64,000 bases of DNA from Streptomyces catenulae (GCF_000718015.1 NZ_JODY01000033.1:1-64000), one strand, 5' to 3'; shown: positions 9,484-19,889, counted from the stretch's first letter. A program made the numbers and translations. The notes: a model not told the origin generated them from the letters alone.

Positions 9484-10056
9484 TCAGGCGACCACGACCA
9501 CCTTGGTGCCGTTGACCGCGAAGTCCCACATCGCGGCGCCGTCGGCGCGCGACTCCCGGATGCCGCCGGTGCGCTGCGAGGCGTCCGGGTTGGGGGACGA
9601 CCCGTCGACCGCCGCGCTGAAGCCGATGACCACACCGTCCACGCTGGCGAACCGCACCACGTGCTCGATGGCGATCCCGTCCGACCCGGTCACGCTCACC
9701 GACCGGGAGGCGACCGCGTAGGTGCCCATCGGCGGGGAGACCGTGCTCGGGGCGACGGCGAAGGTGCGGGTGGCGGTCTCGTCCTCGCCGACCAACCAGA
9801 CCCGCTTGGCGCCGAGCGCGTAGACGATCCGCTTCCCGGCGCCGGACGCCTCGGGGACCTTCGGCGCCGCCGGGCGGTGCTCCTTCTTCGCGCCGCCGGG
9901 CTGCTGCGCGGGGTGCTTGCCCGCGCTGTCGCCGCTCTTGTGGTGCGGGTGCAGATCGGCCGGGGCGGACGCGGACGCCTGGTAGCCCAGGAAACCGACC
10001 GCGACCAGGGCCGCCGCGGTGAGCGCGGTGACGATCGTGCTGCTCCTGGCGGGCAT
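9484..10056 (-). CDS. Exported protein with a degenerate L,D-transpeptidase (YkuD-like) end
   Basis: A 190-residue protein with an N-terminal export signal or anchor (MPARSSTIVTALTAAALVAVGFLGY, the hydrophobic run at about 7-22), a His/Lys/Pro-rich linker, and a folded C-terminal domain. The end, RTGGIRESRADGAAMWDF followed by NGTKVVVV, resembles the last part of Streptomyces YkuD L,D-transpeptidases, where the motif is SxGCIR. Here the catalytic Cys is Gly and I see no matching His upstream, so it is probably not an active transpeptidase. The start at 10056 follows GGAAGG seven bases away. The in-frame ATG at 10098 is less likely. Confidence 0.75.
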   Translation of the reverse strand: MPARSSTIVTALTAAALVAVGFLGYQASASAPADLHPHHKSGDSAGKHPAQQPGGAKKEHRPAAPKVPEASGAGKRIVYALGAKRVWLVGEDETATRTFAVAPSTVSPPMGTYAVASRSVSVTGSDGIAIEHVVRFASVDGVVIGFSAAVDGSSPNPDASQRTGGIRESRADGAAMWDFAVNGTKVVVVA

Positions 10057-10193
10057 CGCTGTGCCACCTTCCGCTGTGCGCGCTTCCGTTGTGCCCACCC
10101 CGGGGGCGAGCCGTCTCGCGGTCCGATTGACGTACTGGACGCCGACCGTAGCACCGGAAAGGGCACCGCCCGGCGCGCCGTACGCTTGAGGGC

Positions 10194-10853
10194 GTGCTGC
10201 TCCTAGCCCTAGACACCGCCACGCCCGCCGTCACCGTCGCCCTCCACGACGGCGAGCGGGTTCTCGCCGAGTCCCGCCAGGTGGACGCGCGCCGCCACGG
10301 CGAGCTGCTGCTGCCCGCCGTCGACCGGGTGCTGGCCGAGGCGGGCGTGAAGCTCGACGCGGTCACCGACCTGGTGGTCGGCGTCGGCCCCGGCCCCTAC
10401 ACCGGCCTCCGCGTCGGCCTGGTCACCGCCGCCTCCTTCGGCGCCGCGCTCGGCATCCCGGTGCACGGCCTGTGCTCCCTGGACGGCCTCGCCCACGCCG
10501 CCGCCCTGGACACCCCCTTCGTCGTGGCGACCGACGCCCGCCGCAAGGAGGTCTACTGGGCCCGCTACGACGCCGACGGCCGCCGCCTGACCGAACCCGC
10601 CGTCGACCGCCCCGCCGACCTCGCCGAGCAGGTCGCCGGGGTCCCCGCGGTCGGCGCCGGAGCCCTCCTGTACGACGCGGTCTTCACCGGCGTACGGCGC
10701 GACGGCCCCGAGCACCAGTCCGGCGCCGCGCTCGCCTCCGCCGCGGTCCGCGCGCTCGCCGCCGGTGAGGAGCTGCTGCCGCCCCGGCCGCTCTACCTCC
10801 GCCGCCCCGACGCCCAGGTCCCGGCCAACTACAAGGTGGTCACCCCCCGGTGA
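10194..10853 (+). CDS. tsaB: tRNA t6A biosynthesis protein TsaB
   Basis: A 219-residue non-catalytic ASKHA-fold partner of TsaD in the threonylcarbamoyl transferase complex. The N-terminus MLLLALDTATPAVTVAL and the block VGVGPGPYTGLRVGL are characteristic. The GTG at 10194 gives the standard family start. The stop overlaps the GTG start of rimI, so the two are translationally coupled, and rimI in turn overlaps tsaD. Confidence 0.95.
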   Translation: MLLLALDTATPAVTVALHDGERVLAESRQVDARRHGELLLPAVDRVLAEAGVKLDAVTDLVVGVGPGPYTGLRVGLVTAASFGAALGIPVHGLCSLDGLAHAAALDTPFVVATDARRKEVYWARYDADGRRLTEPAVDRPADLAEQVAGVPAVGAGALLYDAVFTGVRRDGPEHQSGAALASAAVRALAAGEELLPPRPLYLRRPDAQVPANYKVVTPR

Positions 10854-11443
10854 GCACGACCGTCCCCGGTGCGGTGGACGCCCCCGTCCTGCGCGAGATG
10901 CGCTGGTGGGACCTGGACGCGGTGCTCGATCTGGAGCGGGCGCTCTTCCCGGAGGACGCCTGGTCGGCCGGGATGTTCTGGTCCGAGCTGGCGTACGCCC
11001 GCGGACCGGCCGCCAACCGCCGCTACCTCGTCGCCGAGAGCGGCGGCCGGATCGTCGGCTACGGCGGGCTGGCCGCCGTCGACGGCACCGGCGACATCCA
11101 GACCATCGCCACCGCCCGCGACCACTGGGGCAGCGGCCTAGGCGCCCGGCTGCTGACCGCGCTGCTCACCGCCGCCACCGACTTCGAGTGCCACGAGGTG
11201 CTGCTGGAGGTCCGCGTCGACAACCTCCGCGCCCAGCGCCTGTACGAACGCTTCGGCTTCGTCCCGCTCGGCTTCCGCCGCGGCTACTACCAGCCCGGCA
11301 ACGTCGACGCCCTGGTCATGCGGCGCACCGCGACCGACCCGGACGCCGAGGCGCCCGACCCCGATCCGGACGCCGCTCCGCCGGTCCCCGCCGCCCCCGC
11401 CCCCGACGCCCCTCGCCCCAAGGAATCCGATCACCATGGCTGA
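10850..11443 (+). CDS. rimI: Ribosomal-protein-S18-alanine N-acetyltransferase-like GNAT
   Basis: A 197-residue GNAT protein. The acetyl-CoA-binding region reads [13 protein letters not shown], and the family end [19 protein letters not shown] precedes a Pro/Asp/Ala-rich C-terminal tail of about 45 residues that is not part of the fold. RimI acetylates the N-terminus of ribosomal protein S18 in E. coli; in actinobacteria the gene is regularly placed between tsaB and tsaD, as here. It overlaps tsaB by four bases and tsaD by eight, a tight three-gene operon. Confidence 0.9.
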   Translation: MSTTVPGAVDAPVLREMRWWDLDAVLDLERALFPEDAWSAGMFWSELAYARGPAANRRYLVAESGGRIVGYGGLAAVDGTGDIQTIATARDHWGSGLGARLLTALLTAATDFECHEVLLEVRVDNLRAQRLYERFGFVPLGFRRGYYQPGNVDALVMRRTATDPDAEAPDPDPDAAPPVPAAPAPDAPRPKESDHHG

Positions 11444-12587
11444 CTCTCGCGGTGGACCGCTGGTCCTCGGCATCGAGACCTCCTGCGACGAGACCGGTGT
11501 CGGCATCGTCCAGGGCCACACCCTGCTCGCCGACGCCGTCGCCTCCAGCGTCGACGAGCACGCCCGCTTCGGCGGCGTCGTCCCCGAGGTCGCCTCGCGC
11601 GCCCATCTGGAGGCGATGGTCCCCACCATCCAGCGCGCCCTGAAGGACGCCGGTGTCGCCGCGAGCGACCTCGACGGCATCGCCGTCACCGCGGGCCCCG
11701 GGCTCGCCGGTGCCCTGCTCGTCGGCGTCTCGGCGGCGAAGGCGTACGCCTACGCGCTCGGCAAGCCGCTCTACGGCGTCAACCACCTCGCCTCCCACAT
11801 CTGCGTCGACCAGCTGGAGCACGGCGCGCTGCCGGAGCCGACGATGGCGCTGCTGGTCTCCGGCGGCCACTCCTCGCTGCTGCTGGCGCCCGACATCACC
11901 TCCGACGTCCGGCCGCTCGGCGCGACCATCGACGACGCGGCGGGCGAGGCGTTCGACAAGGTCGCGCGGGTGCTGCACCTCGGCTTCCCGGGCGGCCCGG
12001 TCATCGACCGCTACGCCCGCGAGGGCGATCCGGAGGCGATCCGCTTCCCGCGTGGCCTGACCGGTCCGCGCGACGCCGCGTACGACTTCTCGTTCTCCGG
12101 CCTCAAGACCGCGGTGGCCCGCTGGATCGAGGCGAAGCGGGCGGCGGGTGAGGAGGTGCCGGTGGCGGATGTCGCGGCCTCCTTCCAGGAGGCGGTGGTG
12201 GACGTGCTGACCCGTAAGGCCGTCCGCGCCTGCAAGGACAACGGCGTCGACCACCTGATGATCGGCGGCGGCGTCGCGGCCAACTCCCGGCTGCGGGCGA
12301 TGGCCGCCCGCCGCTGCGAGGACGCCGGGATCACCCTGCGGGTGCCGCGCCCCAAGCTGTGCACCGACAACGGCGCGATGGTCGCGGCGCTCGGCGCGGA
12401 GATGGTCGCCCGGGGCCGCGCCGCCTCCGACTGGGACCTCCCCGCCGACTCCTCCCTCCCGGTGACCGAACCCCACGTCCCCGGCACCCACACCCACGAC
12501 GACGGCCACGCCCACGCCCACGCCCACGGCCACAGCCATGACCACGACCATGTGCACGAGCTGAGCAAGGAGAACCTCTACGGCTGA
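11436..12587 (+). CDS. tsaD: tRNA N6-adenosine threonylcarbamoyltransferase
   Basis: A 383-residue catalytic subunit of t6A synthesis. It has the metal-binding histidines in GVNHLASHI, the nucleotide-binding SGGHSS and [12 protein letters not shown], and the usual [11 protein letters not shown] start. After the conserved domain (about 1-335) comes an unusual C-terminal tail very rich in His and Asp (alternating [15 protein letters not shown]), ending SKENLYG. The tail could bind metal ions, but no role is known to me. The gene overlaps rimI by eight bases and closes the operon. Confidence 0.96.
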   Translation: MADSRGGPLVLGIETSCDETGVGIVQGHTLLADAVASSVDEHARFGGVVPEVASRAHLEAMVPTIQRALKDAGVAASDLDGIAVTAGPGLAGALLVGVSAAKAYAYALGKPLYGVNHLASHICVDQLEHGALPEPTMALLVSGGHSSLLLAPDITSDVRPLGATIDDAAGEAFDKVARVLHLGFPGGPVIDRYAREGDPEAIRFPRGLTGPRDAAYDFSFSGLKTAVARWIEAKRAAGEEVPVADVAASFQEAVVDVLTRKAVRACKDNGVDHLMIGGGVAANSRLRAMAARRCEDAGITLRVPRPKLCTDNGAMVAALGAEMVARGRAASDWDLPADSSLPVTEPHVPGTHTHDDGHAHAHAHGHSHDHDHVHELSKENLYG

Positions 12588-12655
12588 CCGGGCGCACCGG
12601 CGTCCTCGCTACCCTGGCAGCGGCGGAACGGCCGGCGGCGCGCGGGGAGGCGGGC

Positions 12656-13021
12656 ATGGACTGGTTCTGGTGGGTCTTCATCTTCTTCATGGCGGGCGGT
12701 TTCGCGAAGGTCGCCGACACCGCGCGCGGCGCGCTGCGCACCCGCCACGAACGCCGTATGGAGCGCCTGGAGACCGACCGCGCGCGCCGCGCCGAGCTGG
12801 CCGCCGCCCAGGAGCCGCCCAAGCCGGTCTGCGGCTGTACCCACCATCTCGCCAAGCACGACAAGAGCGGGAAGTGCCACGAGCCGGTGGAGCGCCCGGT
12901 CGCCTGGGACGCCGACCACCGGCCGGTGCGCTACGAGGCCGGTCCCTGCGCCTGCCAGCAGTACGTCGGCCCGCAGCCGCTCGCCCAGATCTACGCCGAG
13001 GACCTCACCGACCAGGCGTGA
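12656..13021 (+). CDS. Small membrane-anchored Cys/His-rich protein
   Basis: A 121-residue protein. Residues 1-16 (MDWFWWVFIFFMAGGF) form a short hydrophobic, Trp/Phe-rich segment, probably a membrane anchor. A charged helical stretch follows (about 25-48), then a possible metal-binding module: CGCTHHLAKHDKSGKCHE followed by a CACQQY pair. I do not recognise a named family. Its 3' end overlaps the convergent methyltransferase gene by 17 bases. A zinc-binding role is inferred from the motif only. Confidence 0.8.
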   Translation: MDWFWWVFIFFMAGGFAKVADTARGALRTRHERRMERLETDRARRAELAAAQEPPKPVCGCTHHLAKHDKSGKCHEPVERPVAWDADHRPVRYEAGPCACQQYVGPQPLAQIYAEDLTDQA

Positions 13022-14225
13022 CGGGTGCCTGCGCCGGGTGCCCGAGCAGCATCGCGGGCGCCCCGGCGACCCGGGTGAGGAAGACCGTGCAGTGGTTCCG
13101 TCCGCCGAGCTTCAGCTTCTTGCGCAGCTCCTCGGGCTCCACCGCCGACCCGCGCTTCTTGATCACGGCGACGCCCACCTCCCGCTCCCGCAGCAGCGCC
13201 CGCAGCTTCTTGACGTTGAACGGCAGCACGTCGGTGATCGCGTAGGCGGTGGCGTACGGCGTCGGGGTCAGGGCGTCCGCGGTGACATAGGCGATCGTCG
13301 GGTCGATGAGCCGCCCGCCGACCTGCCGGGCGACGTCCGCGACGAGATGGGCGCGGATCACCGCGCCGTCCGGTTCGTAGAGCCACCCGCCGACCGGTCC
13401 CGGCTCCGGGTCGGGCAGGTCCGCGCCGAGCAGTGAGTCCCCGGCGGGCAGCAGCGTCGCCCGGCGGCCACCCGGCCGGACCGCCCCGGGCGCGTCGGCG
13501 GCGGGCCCGAACCACAGCACCGCCTCCTTCACATCGCCGCCGTCGGAGATCCACTCGGTCTCGGCGTCCGCGGGCAGCGCCTCGTGCGGGACGCCCGGCG
13601 CGATCTTCAGCGCCGCGTACGGCGCGGTGCGGGCCGCGTCGATCGCCCAGGAGAGCGGCGGGGAGTACGCCTCGGGGTCGAAGATCCGGCCGCCGCGCGC
13701 CTTGGTGCGCCGGGCCGGGTCGACGAAGACCGCGTCGTAACCGGCGGTGTCGGTCCCGGTGACGTCGGCGCAGCGGACCTCGATCAGGTCGGCGAGCCCG
13801 AGCGCGTCGGCGTTGGCGCGGGCGGCGGCGCAGGCCAGCGGGTCCCGGTCGACGGCGAGCACCCGGATCCCGGCGCGGGCCAGCGCCAGCGCGTCCCCGC
13901 CGATGCCCGCGCACAGATCGGCGACGGACCGGACGCCGAGCGCGGCGAGGCGGGCGGCGCGGTGCTCGGCGACGGCGGTACGGGTGGACTGCTCGACGCC
14001 GTTGGGCGTGAAGTACATCCGCCGGGCGTCCGCCCCGAACTTGGCCGCGGCGCGCTGGCGCAGCCGCGCCTGGCCCAGCGCGGCGGAGACCAGCGCGGCC
14101 GGATGGTCGCGGCGCAGCCGGGTCGCGGTGGCCAGTTCGTCGGCCGGGTCGTGGTCGTGCAGGGCGTCCAGCAGCGCCTGCCCCTCGGGGGTGAGCAGCG
14201 CGGCGAAGGAGTCGGGATCGGTCAC
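13005..14225 (-). CDS. Class I SAM-dependent methyltransferase with THUMP-like domain
   Basis: A 406-residue protein. The methyltransferase core has VADLCAGIGGDALALARAG (SAM-binding motif I), AVDRDP and the motif IV region DAVFVDPARR. The C-terminal part (ITDVLPFNVKKLRALLR onward, ending VFLTRVAGAPAMLL) is the THUMP-like segment found in this actinobacterial family. RNA is the probable substrate but is not proved. The GTG start at 14225 is chosen because the extension upstream is low-complexity. The stop lies inside the 3' end of the small Cys/His protein (17-bp convergent overlap). Confidence 0.87.
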   Translation of the reverse strand: MTDPDSFAALLTPEGQALLDALHDHDPADELATATRLRRDHPAALVSAALGQARLRQRAAAKFGADARRMYFTPNGVEQSTRTAVAEHRAARLAALGVRSVADLCAGIGGDALALARAGIRVLAVDRDPLACAAARANADALGLADLIEVRCADVTGTDTAGYDAVFVDPARRTKARGGRIFDPEAYSPPLSWAIDAARTAPYAALKIAPGVPHEALPADAETEWISDGGDVKEAVLWFGPAADAPGAVRPGGRRATLLPAGDSLLGADLPDPEPGPVGGWLYEPDGAVIRAHLVADVARQVGGRLIDPTIAYVTADALTPTPYATAYAITDVLPFNVKKLRALLREREVGVAVIKKRGSAVEPEELRKKLKLGGRNHCTVFLTRVAGAPAMLLGHPAQAPVTPGR

Positions 14226-14509
14226 CGTCCCATCATTCCTCGCCGCCGCCGGACGGTGACGGACGGGCCTCACGGGGAGCCGGTACGGACCCGCGGCGGG
14301 GCCCCCGGGGCGTCCCCGCGCCCGCCCCCGAGCCGCCGCCGTCCATCCCGTACGGCCCGGCGGTACGTCGCTGACCTGCCATGACCCGCTCGGCGTAGGG
14401 CGGGCGGGGCCGTCGGGTGGACGGCGCGCGGGGCGGCGTGGGCCGGTCGGTTGACCCTGCCGCGTGGCGCGCGGCGGCGCGCAGAAAGCCGCTGCCACTA
14501 TCCGGCGTT

Positions 14510-15460
14510 ATGCAGCTAATCAGACTTTTCTCGCATTCCGGGTGCCCCGGACCGGGCCGCCCGACGGCGCGCCGGACGCGCACCCTGGCCGCCGTCGGCG
14601 CCCTGAGCCTGCTCGCCGTCGGCTGCTCCGCCGCCGCGACCCCCTCCCCCCAGGACAACGCCCCCGCCCACGGCCGCCCCGCCGTGGCCCCCGCCGCCCG
14701 CGCCCTGCTCACCCAGGCCAAGCTGATCGAACGGGCCCAGGCCCGCCGCGACGCGGTCGCCGCCCGCTGGGGGCTCGACGAGGCGCCGCTGGAGCCGCCC
14801 GAGCCGCCCGCCGCCAAACCCCACATCACCACCGAGCCGGTCTTCGCCCGCGGCGACGACCCGGACCTCCCCACTGCCATCTCCCGCGTCCCCACCGACC
14901 GGAAGATCGTCTTCCTGACGCTGGACGACGGCTACGACAAGGACCCCGAGTTCCTGCGGATGACGAAGGAGCTGCACATCCCCTACAGCGCCTTCCTCAG
15001 CGACTACCTCGCCAAGGCGGGCAAGGGCTACGGCTTCTTCCGCACCGTCCAGCAGCAGGGCAACGGCGTGCACAACCACACGCTGCACCACCCCTACCTG
15101 CCCGGACTGAGCGACGCCCAGCAGCGCAAGGAGATCTGCGGGCAGCAGGAGTACCTCACCCGCGAGATGGGCCGCACCCCGCGGCTCTTCCGGCCCCCCT
15201 ACGGGGACTACACCCACGAGACCCTGAAGATCGCCGCGTCCTGCGGCATCTCCGTCGTCCCGCTGTGGGCCGAGGAGTTCTTCCCCGACCACGTCGACTA
15301 CAGCCGCGGCGACGGGAAGCTGCACCCCGGCGACATCATCCTCAGCCACTTCCGGGGCCGCGAGGACTGGCAGGCGACCATGCCCGACCTGCTCCGCAAC
15401 GTCCTGCGCACCGCCACCGAGCAGGGCTTCGCCGTCGCCCGTCTGGAGGACTACGTCTGA
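14510..15460 (+). CDS. Polysaccharide deacetylase family lipoprotein
   Basis: A 316-residue NodB-homology protein. The N-terminus has a twin-Arg/basic stretch and hydrophobic core ending in a lipobox (LAVGCSA, Cys about residue 38), so it should be an outer-face lipoprotein. The NodB motifs are present: TLDDGYD (metal and base Asp), NHTLHH (metal His pair), RPPYGDY and LSHF. It probably deacetylates cell-wall or extracellular sugar polymers. No ribosome-binding site is obvious before the ATG at 14510, so the mRNA may have a very short leader. It is convergent with the SEDS gene. Confidence 0.87.
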   Translation: MQLIRLFSHSGCPGPGRPTARRTRTLAAVGALSLLAVGCSAAATPSPQDNAPAHGRPAVAPAARALLTQAKLIERAQARRDAVAARWGLDEAPLEPPEPPAAKPHITTEPVFARGDDPDLPTAISRVPTDRKIVFLTLDDGYDKDPEFLRMTKELHIPYSAFLSDYLAKAGKGYGFFRTVQQQGNGVHNHTLHHPYLPGLSDAQQRKEICGQQEYLTREMGRTPRLFRPPYGDYTHETLKIAASCGISVVPLWAEEFFPDHVDYSRGDGKLHPGDIILSHFRGREDWQATMPDLLRNVLRTATEQGFAVARLEDYV

Positions 15461-15536
15461 GCCGCAGACCGCCCGGCACCTCCGGGCACCCGCCGGAGCC
15501 CGCCCTCTACGGGTGGTCGGGGACGGCCGGGGGCCG

Positions 15537-17033
15537 TCAGCCCCCCGGCCCACCGGCGCGCGGGGCGGGCAGCGCACGCCGCCCCGCGCGCCGCCGGGAA
15601 CGCCGCGCGAAGGCGCCCACCGGCTCCCGGCGCCGCTGCGCCGCATCGCTGATCCGCAGCAGCACGGCGACCATCATCCAGTTCGCCACCAGCGACGACC
15701 CGCCCTTGGCGAGGAACGGCAGCGCCTTGCCGGTCAGCGGGATCAGCCCCGTCACACCACCGGCGACCACGAAGACCTGGAGTATCAGCGCGCCCGACAG
15801 CCCCACGGCGAGCAGCTTGCCGAACGGGTCGCGGGCGCTCACCCCGACCCGGAACCCGCGCTGCGCGAGGAGGGTGTAGAGCAGCAGGACGACCATCACC
15901 CCGGCCATCCCCAGCTCCTCGCCGACGGTGGTGAGGATGAAGTCGCTGTTGCCCGCGAACCCGACCAGTTCCGGATGGCCCTGACCGAGCCCGGTGCCGC
16001 CGACGCCGCCGCTGCCGAAGCTGAACAGCGACTCCGCCGACTGCGCGGAGATCAGCCCCGGCGGCCGCTTCTCCGGCGGCAGGAAGATGTCCATCGGGTG
16101 CAGCCAGGCCATCACCCGGCCCTTGACGTGCGGCTCCGCCGACCCCACGACCGCCGCGCCGACCGCCGCCATCAGCAGACCGCAGACCACCCAGCCGGTC
16201 CGCTCGGTCGCCATGTACAGCATGATCACGAAGACGCCGAAGAAGATCAGCGACGTACCGAGGTCACGCTCGAAGACCAGCACCAGCAGGCTGATGATCC
16301 AGATCGTGAAGATCGGCCCGAGCTGACGGCCAGGCGGCAGCTGCACGCCCATCACCCGCCGCCCGGTCAGCGCCAGCGCGTTGCGGTTCACCGTCAGATA
16401 CCCGGCGAAGAACACCACGATCATCAGCTTCACGAACTCGCCGGGCTGCAGCGACAGCGGCCCGAGCAGGATCCACCGCTTGGCGCCGAACTGGTCCGCG
16501 CCGAAGAACGCCGGTGCCATCAGCAGCACCAGCCCGACCGCCATCGTCAGATACACGTAGCGCTGCAACACCCGGTGGTCGCGCAGGAGCAGCAGGATCC
16601 CCACACAGACCGCCACCCCCAGCCCGGTCCACACCAGCTGCCCGGTGGCCGCCTGCGCGGTCTGCAGCCGTGGCAGCCGTTCGTAGGTGATGTCCAGACG
16701 GTTCAGCAGGACGAGCCCGATGCCGGTGAGCAGGGTGGCCAGCGGCAGGATCAGCGGATCGGCGCGCTCGGCGACACGGCGGACGACGAGGTGCGGCACC
16801 AGCGCGATCAGCACCATCGCGGCGGTGAACCACGCCATCCCGTCGGGCAGCCGCCCCTCCATCGACAGTCCGGTGTAGGCGTAGCCGCCGACGGTGATCG
16901 CGACCGCGAAGGCGAGCATCCGGGCCTCGGTCCCGCGGCGGTCCGGTGCCTGGGCGAGCGCGGCGAACGTCATCGTGCGCTCGACGTCGCTCTCCTCCCG
17001 CGCGGTACGTGCCGCACTCCTCGCTCCTCGCAC
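15537..17033 (-). CDS. SEDS-family (FtsW/RodA/SpoVE) peptidoglycan polymerase
   Basis: A 498-residue polytopic membrane protein with at least ten hydrophobic segments. FERDLGTSLIFFGVFVIM holds the Asp essential in RodA/FtsW, and the motifs SLQPGEFVKL and the long external loop before GQGHPELVGFAGNSDFI are family features. It likely polymerises lipid II glycan strands. The GTG at 17033 is preferred because GGAGGAG lies four bases before it. No paired penicillin-binding protein lies beside it, so whether it serves division, elongation or sporulation cannot be told from context. A basic C-terminal tail of about 35 residues is probably cytoplasmic. Confidence 0.9.
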   Translation of the reverse strand: MRGARSAARTAREESDVERTMTFAALAQAPDRRGTEARMLAFAVAITVGGYAYTGLSMEGRLPDGMAWFTAAMVLIALVPHLVVRRVAERADPLILPLATLLTGIGLVLLNRLDITYERLPRLQTAQAATGQLVWTGLGVAVCVGILLLLRDHRVLQRYVYLTMAVGLVLLMAPAFFGADQFGAKRWILLGPLSLQPGEFVKLMIVVFFAGYLTVNRNALALTGRRVMGVQLPPGRQLGPIFTIWIISLLVLVFERDLGTSLIFFGVFVIMLYMATERTGWVVCGLLMAAVGAAVVGSAEPHVKGRVMAWLHPMDIFLPPEKRPPGLISAQSAESLFSFGSGGVGGTGLGQGHPELVGFAGNSDFILTTVGEELGMAGVMVVLLLYTLLAQRGFRVGVSARDPFGKLLAVGLSGALILQVFVVAGGVTGLIPLTGKALPFLAKGGSSLVANWMMVAVLLRISDAAQRRREPVGAFARRSRRRAGRRALPAPRAGGPGG

Positions 17034-17243
17034 CTGTCTCCTCCGTCATCCGCGAAGCTGCCCGCCCCGGTGGCCGGCTCGGCAACCTTGAGGGAAGACC
17101 GAGGTCCGGGGCGCCGGGTTGCGACGACGGCCCCTGATGTGTCCGATTCGGCACGGTATCCGGCCGGGACGGTGCAGGGCACGGCTCCGCCGGAGTTCCG
17201 CCCGCGGCCCGCCCGTGGACCGGGCGACCCGTTTCCGGCTCGA

Positions 17244-17270
17244 CTGGCACTCCACTTGACCGAGTGCTAA
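17244..17270. promoter_or_regulatory. CIRCE element 1 (HrcA operator), imperfect
   Basis: CTGGCACTC, nine bases, then GAGTGCTAA. This differs from the consensus TTAGCACTC-N9-GAGTGCTAA only in the left arm. The probable -35 box TTGACC (17256-17261) lies between the arms, so HrcA binding here would cover the groES promoter. Confidence 0.88.
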
Positions 17271-17284
17271 CCGCGTCATAGTGT
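17256..17284 (+). promoter_or_regulatory. Probable groES-groEL1 promoter
   Basis: TTGACC at 17256-17261 and TAGTGT at 17279-17284 are separated by 17 bp, a good vegetative-type match. The start point would fall near 17291, inside the second CIRCE element. Both CIRCE copies therefore overlap the core promoter. Confidence 0.7.
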
Positions 17285-17289
17285 CGGCG

Positions 17290-17316
17290 TTGGCACTCTC
17301 CGAAGGGGAGTGCTAA
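17290..17316. promoter_or_regulatory. CIRCE element 2 (HrcA operator)
   Basis: TTGGCACTC (17290-17298), nine bases, then GAGTGCTAA (17308-17316). One base differs from the consensus. It lies at the expected transcription start, about 100 bp before groES. Two CIRCE copies upstream of groES are also known from other streptomycetes. Confidence 0.94.
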
Positions 17317-17416
17317 GCACGGCGATGGGCTGGTCCGGCACCCGCGACGACGGATCCATCTGCTCGCCACCTCAGACAGTTAACCCCGTGAGATCTCCGA
17401 AGGGGGAGGTCGGATC

Positions 17417-17725
17417 GTGACGACCGCCAGCACCAAGGTTGCCATCAAGCCGCTTGAGGACCGCATCGTGGTCCAGCCGCTCGACGCCGAGCAGACCACG
17501 GCCTCTGGCCTGGTCATCCCGGACACTGCCAAGGAGAAGCCCCAGGAGGGCGTCGTCCTGGCCGTCGGTCCGGGTCGCTTCGAGGAGGGCAACCGTCTTC
17601 CGCTCGACGTTTCCGTCGGCGACGTCGTGCTCTACAGCAAGTACGGCGGCACCGAGGTGAAGTACAACGGCGAGGAGTACCTCGTCCTCTCGGCTCGCGA
17701 CGTTCTCGCGATCGTCGAGAAGTAA
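17417..17725 (+). CDS. groES: Co-chaperonin GroES
   Basis: A 102-residue Hsp10 that caps the GroEL chamber. It shows [13 protein letters not shown], the mobile-loop region [16 protein letters not shown] and the end [21 protein letters not shown]. It starts at GTG 17417 behind an AGGGGGAGG ribosome-binding site. It is the first gene of the HrcA/CIRCE-controlled operon with groEL1; a large hairpin lies between the two genes and may let groES be expressed above groEL. Confidence 0.97.
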   Translation: MTTASTKVAIKPLEDRIVVQPLDAEQTTASGLVIPDTAKEKPQEGVVLAVGPGRFEEGNRLPLDVSVGDVVLYSKYGGTEVKYNGEEYLVLSARDVLAIVEK

Positions 17726-17748
17726 GTCACCCAGCATTCTGCTGTGAT

Positions 17749-17793
17749 CTGCGCCCCTGGTTCCCGCGTCCAAGCACCGGGGCAGGGGCGCAG
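17749..17793 (+). terminator. Intercistronic hairpin between groES and groEL1
   Basis: The arms CTGCGCCCCTG (17749-17759) and CAGGGGCGCAG (17783-17793) are perfect inverted repeats of 11 bp around a 23-base loop. Lying 24 bases after the groES stop and 36 before groEL1, the hairpin could act as a partial terminator or RNA-stability/processing element giving unequal expression of the two chaperonin genes. Confidence 0.75.
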
Positions 17794-17825
17794 TTCGTTG
17801 AGAGCACGACGTTAAGGACACGTAA

Positions 17826-19454
<1,629 letters not shown>

Positions 19455-19487
19455 CCCGGCCCCTCACAGGCCGCGCCGGTAGCGCCA

Positions 19488-19527
19488 CACGAGGCCCGGT
19501 CCCCCACGAAGGGGGCCGGGCCTCGTG
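19488..19527 (+). terminator. groEL1 terminator
   Basis: CACGAGGCCCGG (19488-19499) pairs with CCGGGCCTCGTG (19516-19527), and the inner C5/G5 runs extend the stem, giving about 17 bp with a short loop around ACGAA. The right half of this hairpin is part of a 24-bp sequence that recurs at 21051. Confidence 0.85.
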
Positions 19528-19535
19528 CCGTGCCC
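19512..19535. repeat. Left copy of a 24-bp direct repeat flanking the GntR islet
   Basis: The 24 bases here are identical to 21051-21074; the copy begins GGGGCCGGGCCTCG and ends GTGCCC. It comprises the right arm of the groEL1 terminator and the next bases. The two copies bracket about 1.5 kb that carries a GntR gene and its small neighbours. The pattern is what an inserted element leaves when it duplicates or recombines into a target site. Confidence 0.8.
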
Positions 19536-19568
19536 GGGGCGCCGGTCCGGTACCGGCCGGGCCCTGCA

Positions 19569-19889
19569 TCAGGCGGCTGAAGCGCCGCCCCCGCCGCCGT
19601 CCATCAGCTGCCGCAAGCGGGCGCCCCGGCTCTCCGACACCCGGTGCACCTTGGTCAGCGCATCGTTCAAGTCGTAGGCCAGCAGATGGATTTCGCCAGG
19701 CGTCCACGCACAGGAGTCGAGCGTGCGACGGGCTTCTCCGACGAGGACGGCCGCCGCTTCCATCTGCTCCGCCTCCATCCGGTCGGCGAGCCGCGAGATG
19801 TACCCGGTCCCGGTGCCGCCGATCAGGTAACACGGCTTTCCGTCGGGGCTGGTCCACGGCAGCAGCCGGGCAAGGTCTATGGAGTTCAT
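19569..19889 (-). CDS. Small Streptomyces protein of unknown function (GntR islet)
   Basis: A 106-residue soluble protein, starting MNSIDLARLLPWTSPDGKPCYLIG, followed by a helical region (ISRLADRMEAEQMEAAAVLVGEA, then a second helix with LLAYDLNDALTKVHRVSESRGARL) and a Gly/Ala tail. I have the impression that similar proteins are frequent in variable regions of Streptomyces chromosomes near small regulators, but I know no function. It overlaps a short upstream frame (ATGA) and is divergent from the GntR gene, with twin operator-like repeats between them. Confidence 0.72.
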   Translation of the reverse strand: MNSIDLARLLPWTSPDGKPCYLIGGTGTGYISRLADRMEAEQMEAAAVLVGEARRTLDSCAWTPGEIHLLAYDLNDALTKVHRVSESRGARLRQLMDGGGGGASAA

